Assembly (NCBI RefSeq): GCF_000720255.1
Contig: NZ_JOJE01000037.1
Span: 6,682 to 70,681 of the forward strand
Direction of reading: 5' to 3'
Length of the DNA: 64,000 bases
From: Streptomyces griseus subsp. griseus
GTDB taxonomy: Bacteria; Actinomycetota; Actinomycetes; Streptomycetales; Streptomycetaceae
The translations under genes and the position numbers were made by a program. The notes beneath the pieces are model-generated. The model was not told the DNA's origin. It saw only the letters and a program-made list of their open reading frames with translations, and did not search any database. Below are positions 46,014 to 54,419 of this stretch, piece after piece (position 1 is the first letter of the stretch; the number at the start of each line of letters is the position of its first letter).

Positions 46014-47216
46014 TCAGTGCGCGGGTTTCAGCGGGAGCAGGGCACTGATGCGGAATCCTCCGCCCGGGCGGGGGCCCGCGTCCAGGGTGCCGCCGACCAT
46101 GCCGACCCGTTCCCGCATGCCGATCAGGCCGTGGCCCCGGCCGTCGGCGCCGCCCTCCTCGTACAGCTCGTGCGGGGCGCCCTTGCCGTCGTCCTCGACG
46201 AGCAGGCCGAGGCCGTCGTCGAAGTAGACCAGGCGCACGCTCGCACCCGCGTTCGGCCCGCCGTGCTTGCGCGTGTTGGTGAGCGCCTCCTGGACGATGC
46301 GGTACGCGGTGAGTTCGACGCCGCTGGGCAGCGGGCGCGGGGTGCCCTCGATCCTGAAGTCGACCGGGAGGCCGGAGGTGCGGCACTGCTCGACCAGGTC
46401 GTCGATCTGCTCGACGTCGGGCTGCGGAACGTACTCGCCGCCCTCCTGGTGCTCGCCGGTGCGCAGCACGCCCAGCAGGCGGCGCATCTCGGCGAGGGCC
46501 TGGCGGCCGGTGGAGGAGATCGTCTCCAGCGCCTTCTTCGCCTGGTCGGGCGCGGCGTCGAGGACGTAGGCGGCGCCGTCGGCCTGCACGACCATCACGG
46601 AGACGTTGTGCGCGACGACGTCGTGCAGCTCGCGTGCGATCCGGGCGCGTTCGGCGGCGACCGCGACCTTCGCCTGCGCCTCGCGCTCCTTCTCGAGCCG
46701 GGCGGCGCGCTCCTCCAGCTGCGCGAAGTAGGCGCGGCGGGTGCGGATCGAGTCGCCGAGCACCCAGGCGAGGGCGAACGGCACGGTCGTGAAGACGACC
46801 TCCGCGAAATTGCCGAGGGGACCGGTGTGCTCGTTCGGCCAGCGCATGTGCGCCAGGGCGGCCGCGCACAGACCCACGGCCAGCGCGAGCCGGGAGGCCC
46901 AGCGTGCGCCGGTCGCGGCCACGGTGTAGACGATCACCAGCATGGCGAAGTCGGCGGCGCCGGTCGCGACGTCCAGCATCAGTTGCGCCGCTCCGACCGC
47001 GATCGTCAGCAGCAGCATCTTCTCCGGCATGCGCCGGCGCAACGCGATCACCAGGCACAACAGGACGACGATCGGCCCGACGGCCGCCGGGGAGTCGGTG
47101 CCCACGGCTTCCTGACGGGCGTTCTCGCCGACCAGCGAGACCCCGAGCAGGAAGACCGCCCAGAAGCAGTCGACCCAGGTCGGGTGGCGTCGGAGGAAGT
47201 CATAGAGGCGCTGCAC
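46014..47216 (-). CDS. NarX-type sensor histidine kinase
   Basis: 400 aa. Membrane helices in about 12-30, 45-62, 68-84, 90-122 and 138-155 with short loops, so it probably senses within the membrane. HisKA_3 has His198 in ARELHDVVAHN; HATPase_c has the N-box EALTNTRKHG, LVEDDGKG and the G-box GHGLIGMRER. TACGCT ends 7 nt before the GTG at 47216, giving a leaderless mRNA. The signal is unknown. Confidence 0.95.
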   Translation of the reverse strand: MQRLYDFLRRHPTWVDCFWAVFLLGVSLVGENARQEAVGTDSPAAVGPIVVLLCLVIALRRRMPEKMLLLTIAVGAAQLMLDVATGAADFAMLVIVYTVAATGARWASRLALAVGLCAAALAHMRWPNEHTGPLGNFAEVVFTTVPFALAWVLGDSIRTRRAYFAQLEERAARLEKEREAQAKVAVAAERARIARELHDVVAHNVSVMVVQADGAAYVLDAAPDQAKKALETISSTGRQALAEMRRLLGVLRTGEHQEGGEYVPQPDVEQIDDLVEQCRTSGLPVDFRIEGTPRPLPSGVELTAYRIVQEALTNTRKHGGPNAGASVRLVYFDDGLGLLVEDDGKGAPHELYEEGGADGRGHGLIGMRERVGMVGGTLDAGPRPGGGFRISALLPLKPAH

Positions 47217-47223
47217 GTAACCC

Positions 47224-47229
47224 AGCGTA
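47224..47229 (-). promoter_or_regulatory. Candidate -10 box, leaderless kinase gene
   Basis: TACGCT on the minus strand, 7 nt before the GTG at 47216. Confidence 0.55.
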
Positions 47230-47336
47230 GGGAAGGCCGGTGAGTGCCGGGGTCAACCGGAGGACCGATCCGTACCCGGCGGGCGTACTCCCCAAGGTGG
47301 AGTTTTGTTGATTGCGTGCCCTCGGACGACAGGCCC

Positions 47337-47342
47337 TAGCCT
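47337..47342 (+). promoter_or_regulatory. Candidate -10 box, leaderless MidA-type methyltransferase
   Basis: TAGCCT, 6 nt before the GTG at 47349. Confidence 0.5.
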
Positions 47343-47348
47343 TGCCCG

Positions 47349-48359
47349 GTGGGCACGGGAGCGACCGGTGAGTGGCGTGGGTGGCGGACGGCGACGGAGG
47401 CCGCCCTGTACGGGCCGGGCGGTTTCTACCGCAGGTCCGAGGGGCCGGCCGGGCACTTCCGTACGTCCGTGCACGCGTCCGCGCTGTTCGCGGGGGCCGT
47501 GGCGCGGCTGCTGGGCCGCGTCGACGACGCCCTCGGCCGGCCCGCGACCCTCGACTTCGTCGACATGGCGGCGGGGCGGGGCGAGTTGGCCACCGGGGTC
47601 CTGGCCGCGCTGCCGACCGACGTGCAGGCCCGCACGCGCGCGTACGCCGTCGAGGTCGCCGACCGTCCCGACGGTCTCGATCACCGGATCGAGTGGCTGA
47701 CCGAGCCCCCGCGCGGGATCACGGGCCTGCTGTTCGCCAATGAGTGGCTGGACAACGTGCCGGTGGAGGTCGCCGAGGTCGACCCGGCGGGCGAGGCGCG
47801 CCTGGTGCTCGTACGGGACGACGGGCAGGAGCGGCTCGGGGAGCCGGTCGGCGGTGCCGGGGCGCGGTGGCTGGAACGGTGGTGGCCGCTGCCGCCCGAG
47901 GAAGGGCTGCGCGCCGAGATCGGCGCGCCCAGGGACGAGGCGTGGGCCTCGGCGGTCGCCGCCGTCGAACGGGGCCTGGCGGTCGCCGTCGACTACGCGC
48001 ACACGGTGGGGACGCGTCCGCTGTGCGGGACGCTCACCGGCTTCCGCGAGGGGCGGGAGACGGCGCCCGTGCCGGACGGGTCGTGCGACATCACGGCGCA
48101 CGTCGCGCTGGACGCGTGCGCACTCCCCGGCGCGCACCTGGTCCCGCAACGCGAGGCGCTGCGCGCCCTGGGCATCACCGGCGCACGCCCTCCGCTCGCG
48201 CTCGCCTCCACCGATCCCGTGGCCTATGTACGCGCCCTCGCGAGCGCCGGAGAGGCCGCCGAACTCACCGCGGCGGGCGGACTGGGCGACTTCGGGTGGC
48301 TCCTCCAGCCGGTCGGCATTCCGGACCCGCTCGCCACCGCGGTGCGATCTCCGGTGTGA
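47349..48359 (+). CDS. MidA/NDUFAF7-family SAM-dependent protein arginine methyltransferase
   Basis: 336 aa. The family (DUF185, Methyltransf_28) is recognised by the ordered motifs GGFYRR...GHFRTS (24-40), the AdoMet loop [10 protein letters not shown] (72-81), [12 protein letters not shown] (130-141), [20 protein letters not shown] and [11 protein letters not shown]. Mitochondrial NDUFAF7 dimethylates an arginine of complex I subunit NDUFS2, the homologue of NuoD. Here the gene converges on an orphan nuoD only 15 bases away, suggesting that NuoD is its substrate. GTG start, leaderless type. Confidence 0.87.
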   Translation: MGTGATGEWRGWRTATEAALYGPGGFYRRSEGPAGHFRTSVHASALFAGAVARLLGRVDDALGRPATLDFVDMAAGRGELATGVLAALPTDVQARTRAYAVEVADRPDGLDHRIEWLTEPPRGITGLLFANEWLDNVPVEVAEVDPAGEARLVLVRDDGQERLGEPVGGAGARWLERWWPLPPEEGLRAEIGAPRDEAWASAVAAVERGLAVAVDYAHTVGTRPLCGTLTGFREGRETAPVPDGSCDITAHVALDACALPGAHLVPQREALRALGITGARPPLALASTDPVAYVRALASAGEAAELTAAGGLGDFGWLLQPVGIPDPLATAVRSPV

Positions 48360-48374
48360 TCTTCGATGTGATCT

Positions 48375-49526
48375 CTACTTGTCGATGTCCCCGACCACGA
48401 AGAACATCGACCCCAGGATCGCCACCATGTCCGCGACGAGCGTGCCCGGCAGCAGTTCGGTGAGGACCTGGATGTTGTTGTAGGAGGCCGAGCGCAGCTT
48501 CAGCCGGTACGGGGTCTTCTCCCCCTTGCTGACCAGGTAGTAGCCGTTGATGCCGAGCGGGTTCTCGGTCCACGCGTACGTGTGCCCCTCGGGAGCCTTG
48601 AGGACCTTCGGCAGCCGCTGGTTGATCGGCCCGGGCGGGAGGTCCGCGAGCCGGTCGAGGCAGGCGTCCGCGAGGTCGAGGGCGTTGTGCGTCTGCTCCA
48701 GCAGGATCTCGAAGCGGGCCAGGCAGTCGCCCTCGGTCCGGGTGACCACCTTCAAGGTGTCCTGAAGCTCCCCGTAGGCGAGGTAGGGCTCGTCACGGCG
48801 CAGGTCGAAGTCGACGCCCGAGGCGCGGGCGATGGGGCCGCTCACGCCGTACGCGTGCACGGCCTCGGGTGTGAGGGTGCCGACGTCGCGCGTGCGCCCG
48901 CGGAAGATCTCGTTGCCTAGGACCAGGTCGTCGAAGACGTCCATGCGGGAGCGCACGGCGGCGACGGCGTCACGCGCGCGTGCGGCCCATCCGGACGGCA
49001 GGTCCTCCTTGAGGCCGCCGACGCGGTTGAACATGTAGTGCATGCGTCCGCCGGAGACCTCCTCCATCACGTTCTGGAGCACCTCGCGCTCGCGGAACGC
49101 GTAGAAGACCGGCGTGATGCCGCCGAGTTCCAGCGGATACGACCCCAGGAACATCAGGTGGTTCAGCACCCGGTTCAGCTCCGCGAGGAGCGTGCGCGTC
49201 CAGACCGCGCGCGGGGGAACCTCCATGCCGAGCATGCGCTCCACGCCGAGGACCACACCGAGCTCGTTCGAGAAGGCCGACAGCCAGTCGTGGCGGTTGG
49301 CGAGCATGATGATCTGGCGGTAGTCGCGCGCCTCGAAGAGCTTCTCCGCACCGCGGTGCATGTAGCCGATCACCGGCTCCGCGCGCTTGATGCGCTCGCC
49401 GTCGAGCACGAGCCGCAGTCGCAGCACGCCGTGCGTGGACGGATGCTGGGGCCCGATGTTGAGCACCATGTCGGTGCTCTCCGCGGCACCGCCGATCCCG
49501 ACCGTGGTCTCCGTCGTAGGAGTCAT
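48375..49526 (-). CDS. nuoD: Orphan NADH-quinone oxidoreductase subunit D (NuoD paralogue)
   Basis: 383 aa, complete. The quinone-site region [13 protein letters not shown] (25-37), [12 protein letters not shown] (54-65), [16 protein letters not shown] and the C-terminal end VVGDIDK are those of complex I 49-kDa/NuoD subunits. No other nuo gene is nearby, so this is a second, isolated copy, as I recall for S. coelicolor (nuoD2). Arg58 corresponds to the arginine methylated in human NDUFS2. The ATG at 49526 follows GGGGAG. Its partner in the membrane complex is unknown. Confidence 0.93.
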   Translation of the reverse strand: MTPTTETTVGIGGAAESTDMVLNIGPQHPSTHGVLRLRLVLDGERIKRAEPVIGYMHRGAEKLFEARDYRQIIMLANRHDWLSAFSNELGVVLGVERMLGMEVPPRAVWTRTLLAELNRVLNHLMFLGSYPLELGGITPVFYAFREREVLQNVMEEVSGGRMHYMFNRVGGLKEDLPSGWAARARDAVAAVRSRMDVFDDLVLGNEIFRGRTRDVGTLTPEAVHAYGVSGPIARASGVDFDLRRDEPYLAYGELQDTLKVVTRTEGDCLARFEILLEQTHNALDLADACLDRLADLPPGPINQRLPKVLKAPEGHTYAWTENPLGINGYYLVSKGEKTPYRLKLRSASYNNIQVLTELLPGTLVADMVAILGSMFFVVGDIDK

Positions 49527-49545
49527 GGACACAGTCTCCCCTACG

Positions 49546-49551
49546 TACGCT
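49546..49551 (+). promoter_or_regulatory. Candidate -10 box, leaderless PH-domain gene
   Basis: TACGCT, 6 nt before the ATG at 49558. Confidence 0.55.
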
Positions 49552-49557
49552 GGCGGT

Positions 49558-50127
49558 ATGGAGACGGGGAGCCCGCGCGACGCGGGACCGGGGGAGACGG
49601 CGGGGGCGACGGGCGGGGCGGGGGCGGCCGAGGGGACGGGGACCGGGCCGGTGTCGGCCGGGGCCGAACCGGCGTGGACCGGACTGCCACCGCGGTTGTT
49701 GCGGATGCGGCGGCTGTTGCTGGTGGTGTGGCTGGGGGCGGCGGCCCTCGCGACGGGCCTGCTGCTCGGGCTGCTCGCCGCGCCCGCGTGGGCGGCGTTC
49801 GCGCTGCTGCCGCTGCCCCTGATGGCCTGGGGCTGGGTGCTGCTGGGCCGCAACTGGCGCTCCTGGCGGTACGCGGAACGCGCCGACGACCTGCTCATCA
49901 GCCGGGGCGTGCTGTGGCGCGAGGAGACCGTGGTGCCGTACGGGCGGATGCAGTTGGTGGAGGTCACCTCGGGTCCCGTCGAGCGGCATTTCGGGCTGGC
50001 CAGCGTGCAGCTGCACACCGCGGCCGCGGCGACCGACGCGACCATCCCGGGCCTCGACCCGGCGGAGGCGGAACGGCTGCGCGACCGGCTCACGGAGCTC
50101 GGCGAGGCCCGATCGGCGGGGCTGTGA
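49558..50127 (+). CDS. Bacterial PH-domain (bPH2) membrane protein, YdbS-like
   Basis: 189 aa. An acidic Gly/Ala-rich cytoplasmic N-terminus of about 45 residues, two membrane helices (about 60-82 and 84-102) and a bPH2/DUF304 domain (about 115-185: [25 protein letters not shown], split here by its strand turn, and [12 protein letters not shown]). Its stop overlaps the GTG of the next gene, which has three more such domains. In Bacillus the YdbS/YdbT pair confers resistance to peptide antimicrobials. Leaderless start. Confidence 0.9.
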   Translation: METGSPRDAGPGETAGATGGAGAAEGTGTGPVSAGAEPAWTGLPPRLLRMRRLLLVVWLGAAALATGLLLGLLAAPAWAAFALLPLPLMAWGWVLLGRNWRSWRYAERADDLLISRGVLWREETVVPYGRMQLVEVTSGPVERHFGLASVQLHTAAAATDATIPGLDPAEAERLRDRLTELGEARSAGL

Positions 50128-51461
50128 CCACGCCGGGTGTCGAGGACGCCGTAGAGCCGGCCGGGGCGGTGTCCGAGCGGCGGCTGCATCCCGTGACGCC
50201 GCTCAGACGGGCCTGGGCGCCCGTCGCCGTGGTCATCGGATGGGCCCTGCACGACCCGGACCAGACACAGCGCCAGCTGACCCGGGTGACCACCGCCACG
50301 CTGCTGATCGCCCTCGCGGTGATCGTCCCGGCGGCCGCCCTGTACGGCTTTCTGACCTGGTGGTTCACCCACTTCGCGGTGACGGACGCGGAACTGCGCA
50401 TACGGACCGGCCTGCTGTTCCGGCGCACCGCGCACATCCGGCTCGAACGCATCCAGGCGATCGACGTCACCCAGCCGCTGCTCGCGCGGGTCGCGGGCGT
50501 CGCCAAGCTCAGGCTCGACGTCGTCGGTACCGACAAGAAGGACGAGCTCGCCTTCCTGGGCGAGGGCGAGGCCCGGGCCCTGCGGGCCGAACTGCTCGCG
50601 CGGGCGGCCGGTTTCGCGCCCGAGACCGCCCACGAGGTCGGTGAGGCGCCGTCCCGTCAGCTGCTGCGAGTCCCCACGCGCGACCTCGCGATCTCGCTCG
50701 TGCTGACCGGCGCGACCTGGGGCACGCTGGCCGCCTCGCTCGTCGTACCGCCGCTGCTGTGGTTCGCCACCCACAGCGTGTGGTCGGTCCTCGCGACCGC
50801 CGTGCCGCTGCTCGGCGCGGCGGGCGCGAGCAGCGTGGGGCGCTTCGTCGGGGAGTACGACTGGACGGTGGGCGAGTCCCCGGACGGGCTGCGGATCGAC
50901 CACGGGCTCCTGGACCGCACGCACGAGACGGTGCCGCCGGGACGGGTGCAGACCGTACGGCTCGTGCAGCCGCTGCTGTGGCGGCGGCGCGACTGGGTGC
51001 GGGTGGAGCTGGATGTCGCGGGCTCGTCCAACTCGGTGCTGGTGCCGGTCGCCCCGCGCGAGGTCGCCGAGGCGGTCGTCGCGCGGGTGCTGCCCGGGGT
51101 GACCGTGCCGACGCCGGTGTCGCTCGCCCGTCCGCCGCGGCGGGCCGGGCGGTGCGTGCCGCTGTGGTGGCGGGGCTACGGGACCGCCGTCACCGACGCG
51201 GTGTTCGCGACCCGGCACGGGCTGCTGCGACGGAGTCTGGCACTGGTGCCACACGCGAAGGTACAGAGCGTACGACTGTCGCAGGGGCCCTGGCAGCGGC
51301 TGTGGGGCCTCGCCGACGTGCACGTGGACACCGGCGCCGACAAGACCGTGACGGCCCGACTGAGGGACGCCCAGGAGGCCGCGGAGCTGCTGCGGGGGCA
51401 GGGCGAGAGGTCACGGACGGGGCGCAGGGACGCGCGGCCGGACCGGTGGATGGTCTCGTAG
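50124..51461 (+). CDS. Multi-PH-domain (bPH2) membrane protein, YdbT-like
   Basis: 445 aa. Three bPH2/DUF304 domains alternate with membrane helix pairs: first domain about 90-150 ([20 protein letters not shown]), helices about 195-240, second domain about 255-310 ([20 protein letters not shown]), third about 345-415 ([20 protein letters not shown]). Translationally coupled to the preceding single-domain gene (GTGA). A role at the cytoplasmic membrane in defence against membrane-active peptides is inferred from the Bacillus pair only. Confidence 0.9.
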   Translation: MTTPGVEDAVEPAGAVSERRLHPVTPLRRAWAPVAVVIGWALHDPDQTQRQLTRVTTATLLIALAVIVPAAALYGFLTWWFTHFAVTDAELRIRTGLLFRRTAHIRLERIQAIDVTQPLLARVAGVAKLRLDVVGTDKKDELAFLGEGEARALRAELLARAAGFAPETAHEVGEAPSRQLLRVPTRDLAISLVLTGATWGTLAASLVVPPLLWFATHSVWSVLATAVPLLGAAGASSVGRFVGEYDWTVGESPDGLRIDHGLLDRTHETVPPGRVQTVRLVQPLLWRRRDWVRVELDVAGSSNSVLVPVAPREVAEAVVARVLPGVTVPTPVSLARPPRRAGRCVPLWWRGYGTAVTDAVFATRHGLLRRSLALVPHAKVQSVRLSQGPWQRLWGLADVHVDTGADKTVTARLRDAQEAAELLRGQGERSRTGRRDARPDRWMVS

Positions 51462-51474
51462 CGAACACGGCGAA

Positions 51475-51501
51475 GGGCGGCTTCCCTGCCGGAAGCCGCC
51501 C
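51475..51501. terminator. Bidirectional terminator
   Basis: Perfect 11-bp stem GGGCGGCTTCC/GGAAGCCGCCC with a 5-nt loop between convergent genes. Confidence 0.88.
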
Positions 51502-51513
51502 CCTGCCGGTGCC

Positions 51514-52929
51514 TCAGGAGACCGCGCTGCGCAGTCGCTGGACGTCGATCTGTTCCGTCTCGTCGTGCGCCGTCAGGTCGATCACCTGGCCGATGCGCCG
51601 GGACTCCTCGTCCGCCTGCTTGAACTCCGCCTCGGCGTCGGCCTTGTGGAGCGCGAGGGCCTCCTGGCCGACGACATCGGCGAGGTCCTCGTTCTGGACG
51701 GCCTCCAGCGCGGCGGACGCCGAGGACGCCTTCGTACCGAAGAAGTCGAACCCGCCCTCGACCGCGGCACGCCGTACGGGCGTCGTCGGTACGACGGCCA
51801 CCGCGGTCGGCACGGTGTAGTGACCCGAGGGCCGCTGCGTGGCGGCCGGCGCCGCGGGGGCGGCGGCCTCCTCGGCGACCGGAGCGGGTGCCTCCTCCGT
51901 GTCCGCGGCCTCGGTGGGTGTGGCGGCCGCGCGCGTGTGCCCGTCGACCGCCACGAACTGCCCCCGCGCCTCGTCCTCCTGCGCGGCCTCCGTCTCGCCC
52001 GGGGCGTCGGCGGACGCGGTCCGCGCGGCGGGGGTCTTCGTGAGCTCCGCCTCGGCGGAGTCCTCGTCCTTGGGGGCGGTGGCGCGGTCGAGGCGGCTGA
52101 GGGCCTCGGCGGCGCGCAGGAACAGCTTGGAGCCCTCCCGGGAGAAGACCGTCGGAGCGGTCGGAGCGACCGTTGCGCCAGGCGCGTCCGCGGCGGCCTC
52201 CGTGCCGGGGACGGCTTCGGCCGCCTCGGCAGCGGCCTCGGTGCTCTCCGCCTTCTCGTCCAGCTCCTCGTCGGCCTTCTCGTCGGCCTTCCCCTCGGCC
52301 ATCTCGCCGGGCTTCTCGCCGGGCTTCCCCTCGGCCATCTCGCCGGGCTTCTCGCCGAGTTTCTCCTCGACCTTCTCGGCGATCTTTTCGGCAACCTTCT
52401 CGGCGAGCTTCTCGTCGACCTGGTCGTCCGCCTTCTCGGCGCCCGAGGGCAGCGCGCGTGCCGTCGCCGGGGCCCCGCTCTCTATCTCGAGCAGGCGGCG
52501 GCCCTCCAGGGCGCTCGCGCGCTCGGTCTCGGCCGTGGCGTACCGCCGCAGCAGGGCCGCGTGCTCGTTGCGCAGCCCGGCCAGCTCGCCCCGCTTGGCG
52601 CGCAGCCGCTGTTCGAGTTTGACGCGCAGCTCGCGCGACTCCTCGAGGTCGGTCTCCAGTTCGGCGACGCGTTCCTCGAAGCGCCACTCGTCACTCGCAC
52701 GCGCGCGCGTGAGGTCGGCGACCTGCTTGCCGGCCTGAGCGTCCCAGCGGCGCATGACGACCGCGCCGAGCACGGCCGTCGCGGCGGCGGCCGCGGCCAG
52801 ACCGCGCAACACCACCGGCTCCGTGAACACCCAGGGGGCTACGGCGCAGACGACGGAGACGCCTGCGATCGCCGAGGGGGGCAACAACCTGTGCAGAGGT
52901 GGGGAATGGCGGTGACGTCCACGTGGCAT
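51514..52929 (-). CDS. Membrane-anchored coiled-coil protein with acidic repeats
   Basis: 471 aa. Basic N-terminus, two hydrophobic helices (about 18-38 and 41-60), then a coiled coil (about 68-150, RFEERVAELETDLEESRELR). A highly charged Glu/Lys repeat region follows, including two exact copies of the 12-residue unit GEKPGEMAEGKP/A encoded by a 36-bp DNA repeat (52287-52358). The rest is Ala/Thr/Glu-rich, ending in a conserved-looking tail (GGFDFFGTKASSASAALEAV). TAAGTT ends 7 nt before the ATG. Possibly structural; no family recognised. Confidence 0.82.
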   Translation of the reverse strand: MPRGRHRHSPPLHRLLPPSAIAGVSVVCAVAPWVFTEPVVLRGLAAAAAATAVLGAVVMRRWDAQAGKQVADLTRARASDEWRFEERVAELETDLEESRELRVKLEQRLRAKRGELAGLRNEHAALLRRYATAETERASALEGRRLLEIESGAPATARALPSGAEKADDQVDEKLAEKVAEKIAEKVEEKLGEKPGEMAEGKPGEKPGEMAEGKADEKADEELDEKAESTEAAAEAAEAVPGTEAAADAPGATVAPTAPTVFSREGSKLFLRAAEALSRLDRATAPKDEDSAEAELTKTPAARTASADAPGETEAAQEDEARGQFVAVDGHTRAAATPTEAADTEEAPAPVAEEAAAPAAPAATQRPSGHYTVPTAVAVVPTTPVRRAAVEGGFDFFGTKASSASAALEAVQNEDLADVVGQEALALHKADAEAEFKQADEESRRIGQVIDLTAHDETEQIDVQRLRSAVS

Positions 52930-52936
52930 GGCCAGA

Positions 52937-52942
52937 AACTTA
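52937..52942 (-). promoter_or_regulatory. Candidate -10 box, leaderless coiled-coil protein gene
   Basis: TAAGTT on the minus strand, 7 nt before the ATG at 52929. Confidence 0.45.
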
Positions 52943-53059
52943 CCGCGCGTAGGCGAATGATGGTGCCCCGCCCCGTAAAAACACAGCCATACCGATGCCT
53001 TCACACCACATCAGGAATCGCGTCTTCCGGGTACCGTCAGGTAACCCCCCTCGGTGAAT

Positions 53060-54199
53060 TCAAGATCGATTTCCGTGGCCGTCGAGGCGCCCGCTGATCC
53101 ACTCAAGCGTCGCGGGTATCTCCCGACGCCAGGTGTTGAAGTTGTGGCCACCGCTGTCGAGGATGATCGACGAGATCCTGGTCAGACCCTTGGCCTTCAC
53201 CCCGTCTATGAACCGCAAGGTGGCCTTGTAGTTGGATTCTCCGACCTTGCTGCTGGTGACGAGCAGTGAGGTGTCCGGCGCGGGCATGTGCTTCAGGTAC
53301 CACCACAGGTCCGCGCGGTTGCGCAGCCCCTTGTCACCCTGGAAGAGGTCGCCCGTCGTCGCGTCGATCGGCGCCTTGTAGTACGGGGACAGGCCCGCGC
53401 CGGCCGCGAACACGTCCGGGTGGTGCATGGCGAGCTTGAGCGCGCAGTAACCGCCCGTCGAATCACCGATGATGCCCCAGCTGCCGGGTTTTCTGCCCAC
53501 TCTGTAGTGGGCCGTCACGGCTTCCGGCAGGTCTTTGGCGAAGAAGGTCTCCGTCTGCGGCCCCCGCGGAATGTCCACGCACTCGGTGTCCCTCGGCGGC
53601 GCCACCGTCGGCCGCAGCATCACCAGGATCATCGGCTGCATACGGCCGTCCTTCGCCAGCCGCTGGGCCGTGCGCGGGAAGTGCAGCTTTTCCACCAGCG
53701 CCTTGGCCGTCCCGGGATAACCGGTGAGGACGACGGCCGCCGGGAACGTGCGCGTGCGGTACCTCGGCTGGAAGTACTCCGGCGGCAGATACACGTACGC
53801 GCGCGTGGCTATGCGAGAAGTCCGGCCGGCTATGTCGACCTCCTGGACCTGTCCGCCGGTGTGCGGCCGCACACCGGCCGCCCCCTCCACGCGCCGGGCC
53901 TCCAGGACCTGAAGCGGCCCGCCCGAACGGCCGCCCGTCGCGTGGTCGACCACCACCCCCTGGTCGGTCTCCTGCCCGAACAGGTCCGCCCAGCTGGCGT
54001 AGAAACCGAAGGCCTGGTTGGCGGCGAGCCCCACCGAGGCGAACAGCGCCATCTGGATGGCGAGCAGCAGACCGACCCGCCCGCTGACCGCCCGCCAGTT
54101 CCGCCGCGACAGCCGTGGCCACAGCCACACCGTGCCGACGAACAGCAGCACAGCCGCCAGAACCGCCAGTACCAGCACTTTCTTACTCGTGAGACCCAT
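53060..54199 (-). CDS. Membrane-anchored esterase (esterase D / mycolyltransferase-like alpha/beta hydrolase)
   Basis: 379 aa. Two N-terminal membrane helices (about 8-27 and 42-63) anchor an outside alpha/beta hydrolase. The domain starts VDIAGRTSRIATRAYVYLPP; the nucleophile elbow is GDSTGGY, the acid probably in a later Asp, and the His in DSGGHNFNTW. This is the esterase D/antigen 85-like group. Substrate unknown; location next to the mprF-like gene suggests an envelope role. The ATG at 54199 begins the first helix; a longer frame is Arg-rich and unlikely. Confidence 0.88.
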   Translation of the reverse strand: MGLTSKKVLVLAVLAAVLLFVGTVWLWPRLSRRNWRAVSGRVGLLLAIQMALFASVGLAANQAFGFYASWADLFGQETDQGVVVDHATGGRSGGPLQVLEARRVEGAAGVRPHTGGQVQEVDIAGRTSRIATRAYVYLPPEYFQPRYRTRTFPAAVVLTGYPGTAKALVEKLHFPRTAQRLAKDGRMQPMILVMLRPTVAPPRDTECVDIPRGPQTETFFAKDLPEAVTAHYRVGRKPGSWGIIGDSTGGYCALKLAMHHPDVFAAGAGLSPYYKAPIDATTGDLFQGDKGLRNRADLWWYLKHMPAPDTSLLVTSSKVGESNYKATLRFIDGVKAKGLTRISSIILDSGGHNFNTWRREIPATLEWISGRLDGHGNRS

Positions 54200-54379
54200 G
54201 GGGTGCTGCCCGCACCTTTCCGCCCGGAACCGCACTCCTTCGCAAGGACTTGTTCCGGGCTTTCCTTCGCCTTTGAAGCGACTTTGAAGAGGAGAGTGAA
54301 CCTCTCTCCCCAAGACACCGTCCTAGAGGGCGCAATGTCGCCGGATGCCCGAATCGGGTCCGGATCCAAGGTCTCTCGC

Positions 54380-54404
54380 AGAACTACAGGATGCGATGTC
54401 TGTC
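54380..54404 (+). promoter_or_regulatory. Possible SigE promoter of the mprF-like gene
   Basis: AGAAC (54380-54384), 17-nt spacer, GTC (54402-54404), close to the sigma-E pattern GGAAC-N16/17-GTC. Transcription would begin just before the ATG at 54420. The first base of the -35 differs from consensus. Confidence 0.3.
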
Positions 54405-54419
54405 ACGGAAGATGGGGAA

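Noticed and set aside
54199..54260. Facing GGAAC sites read as divergent SigE promoters for the esterase and mprF-like genes
   Set aside because: The bases 16 nt downstream are GAC and GTG rather than GTC, so neither fits the consensus.
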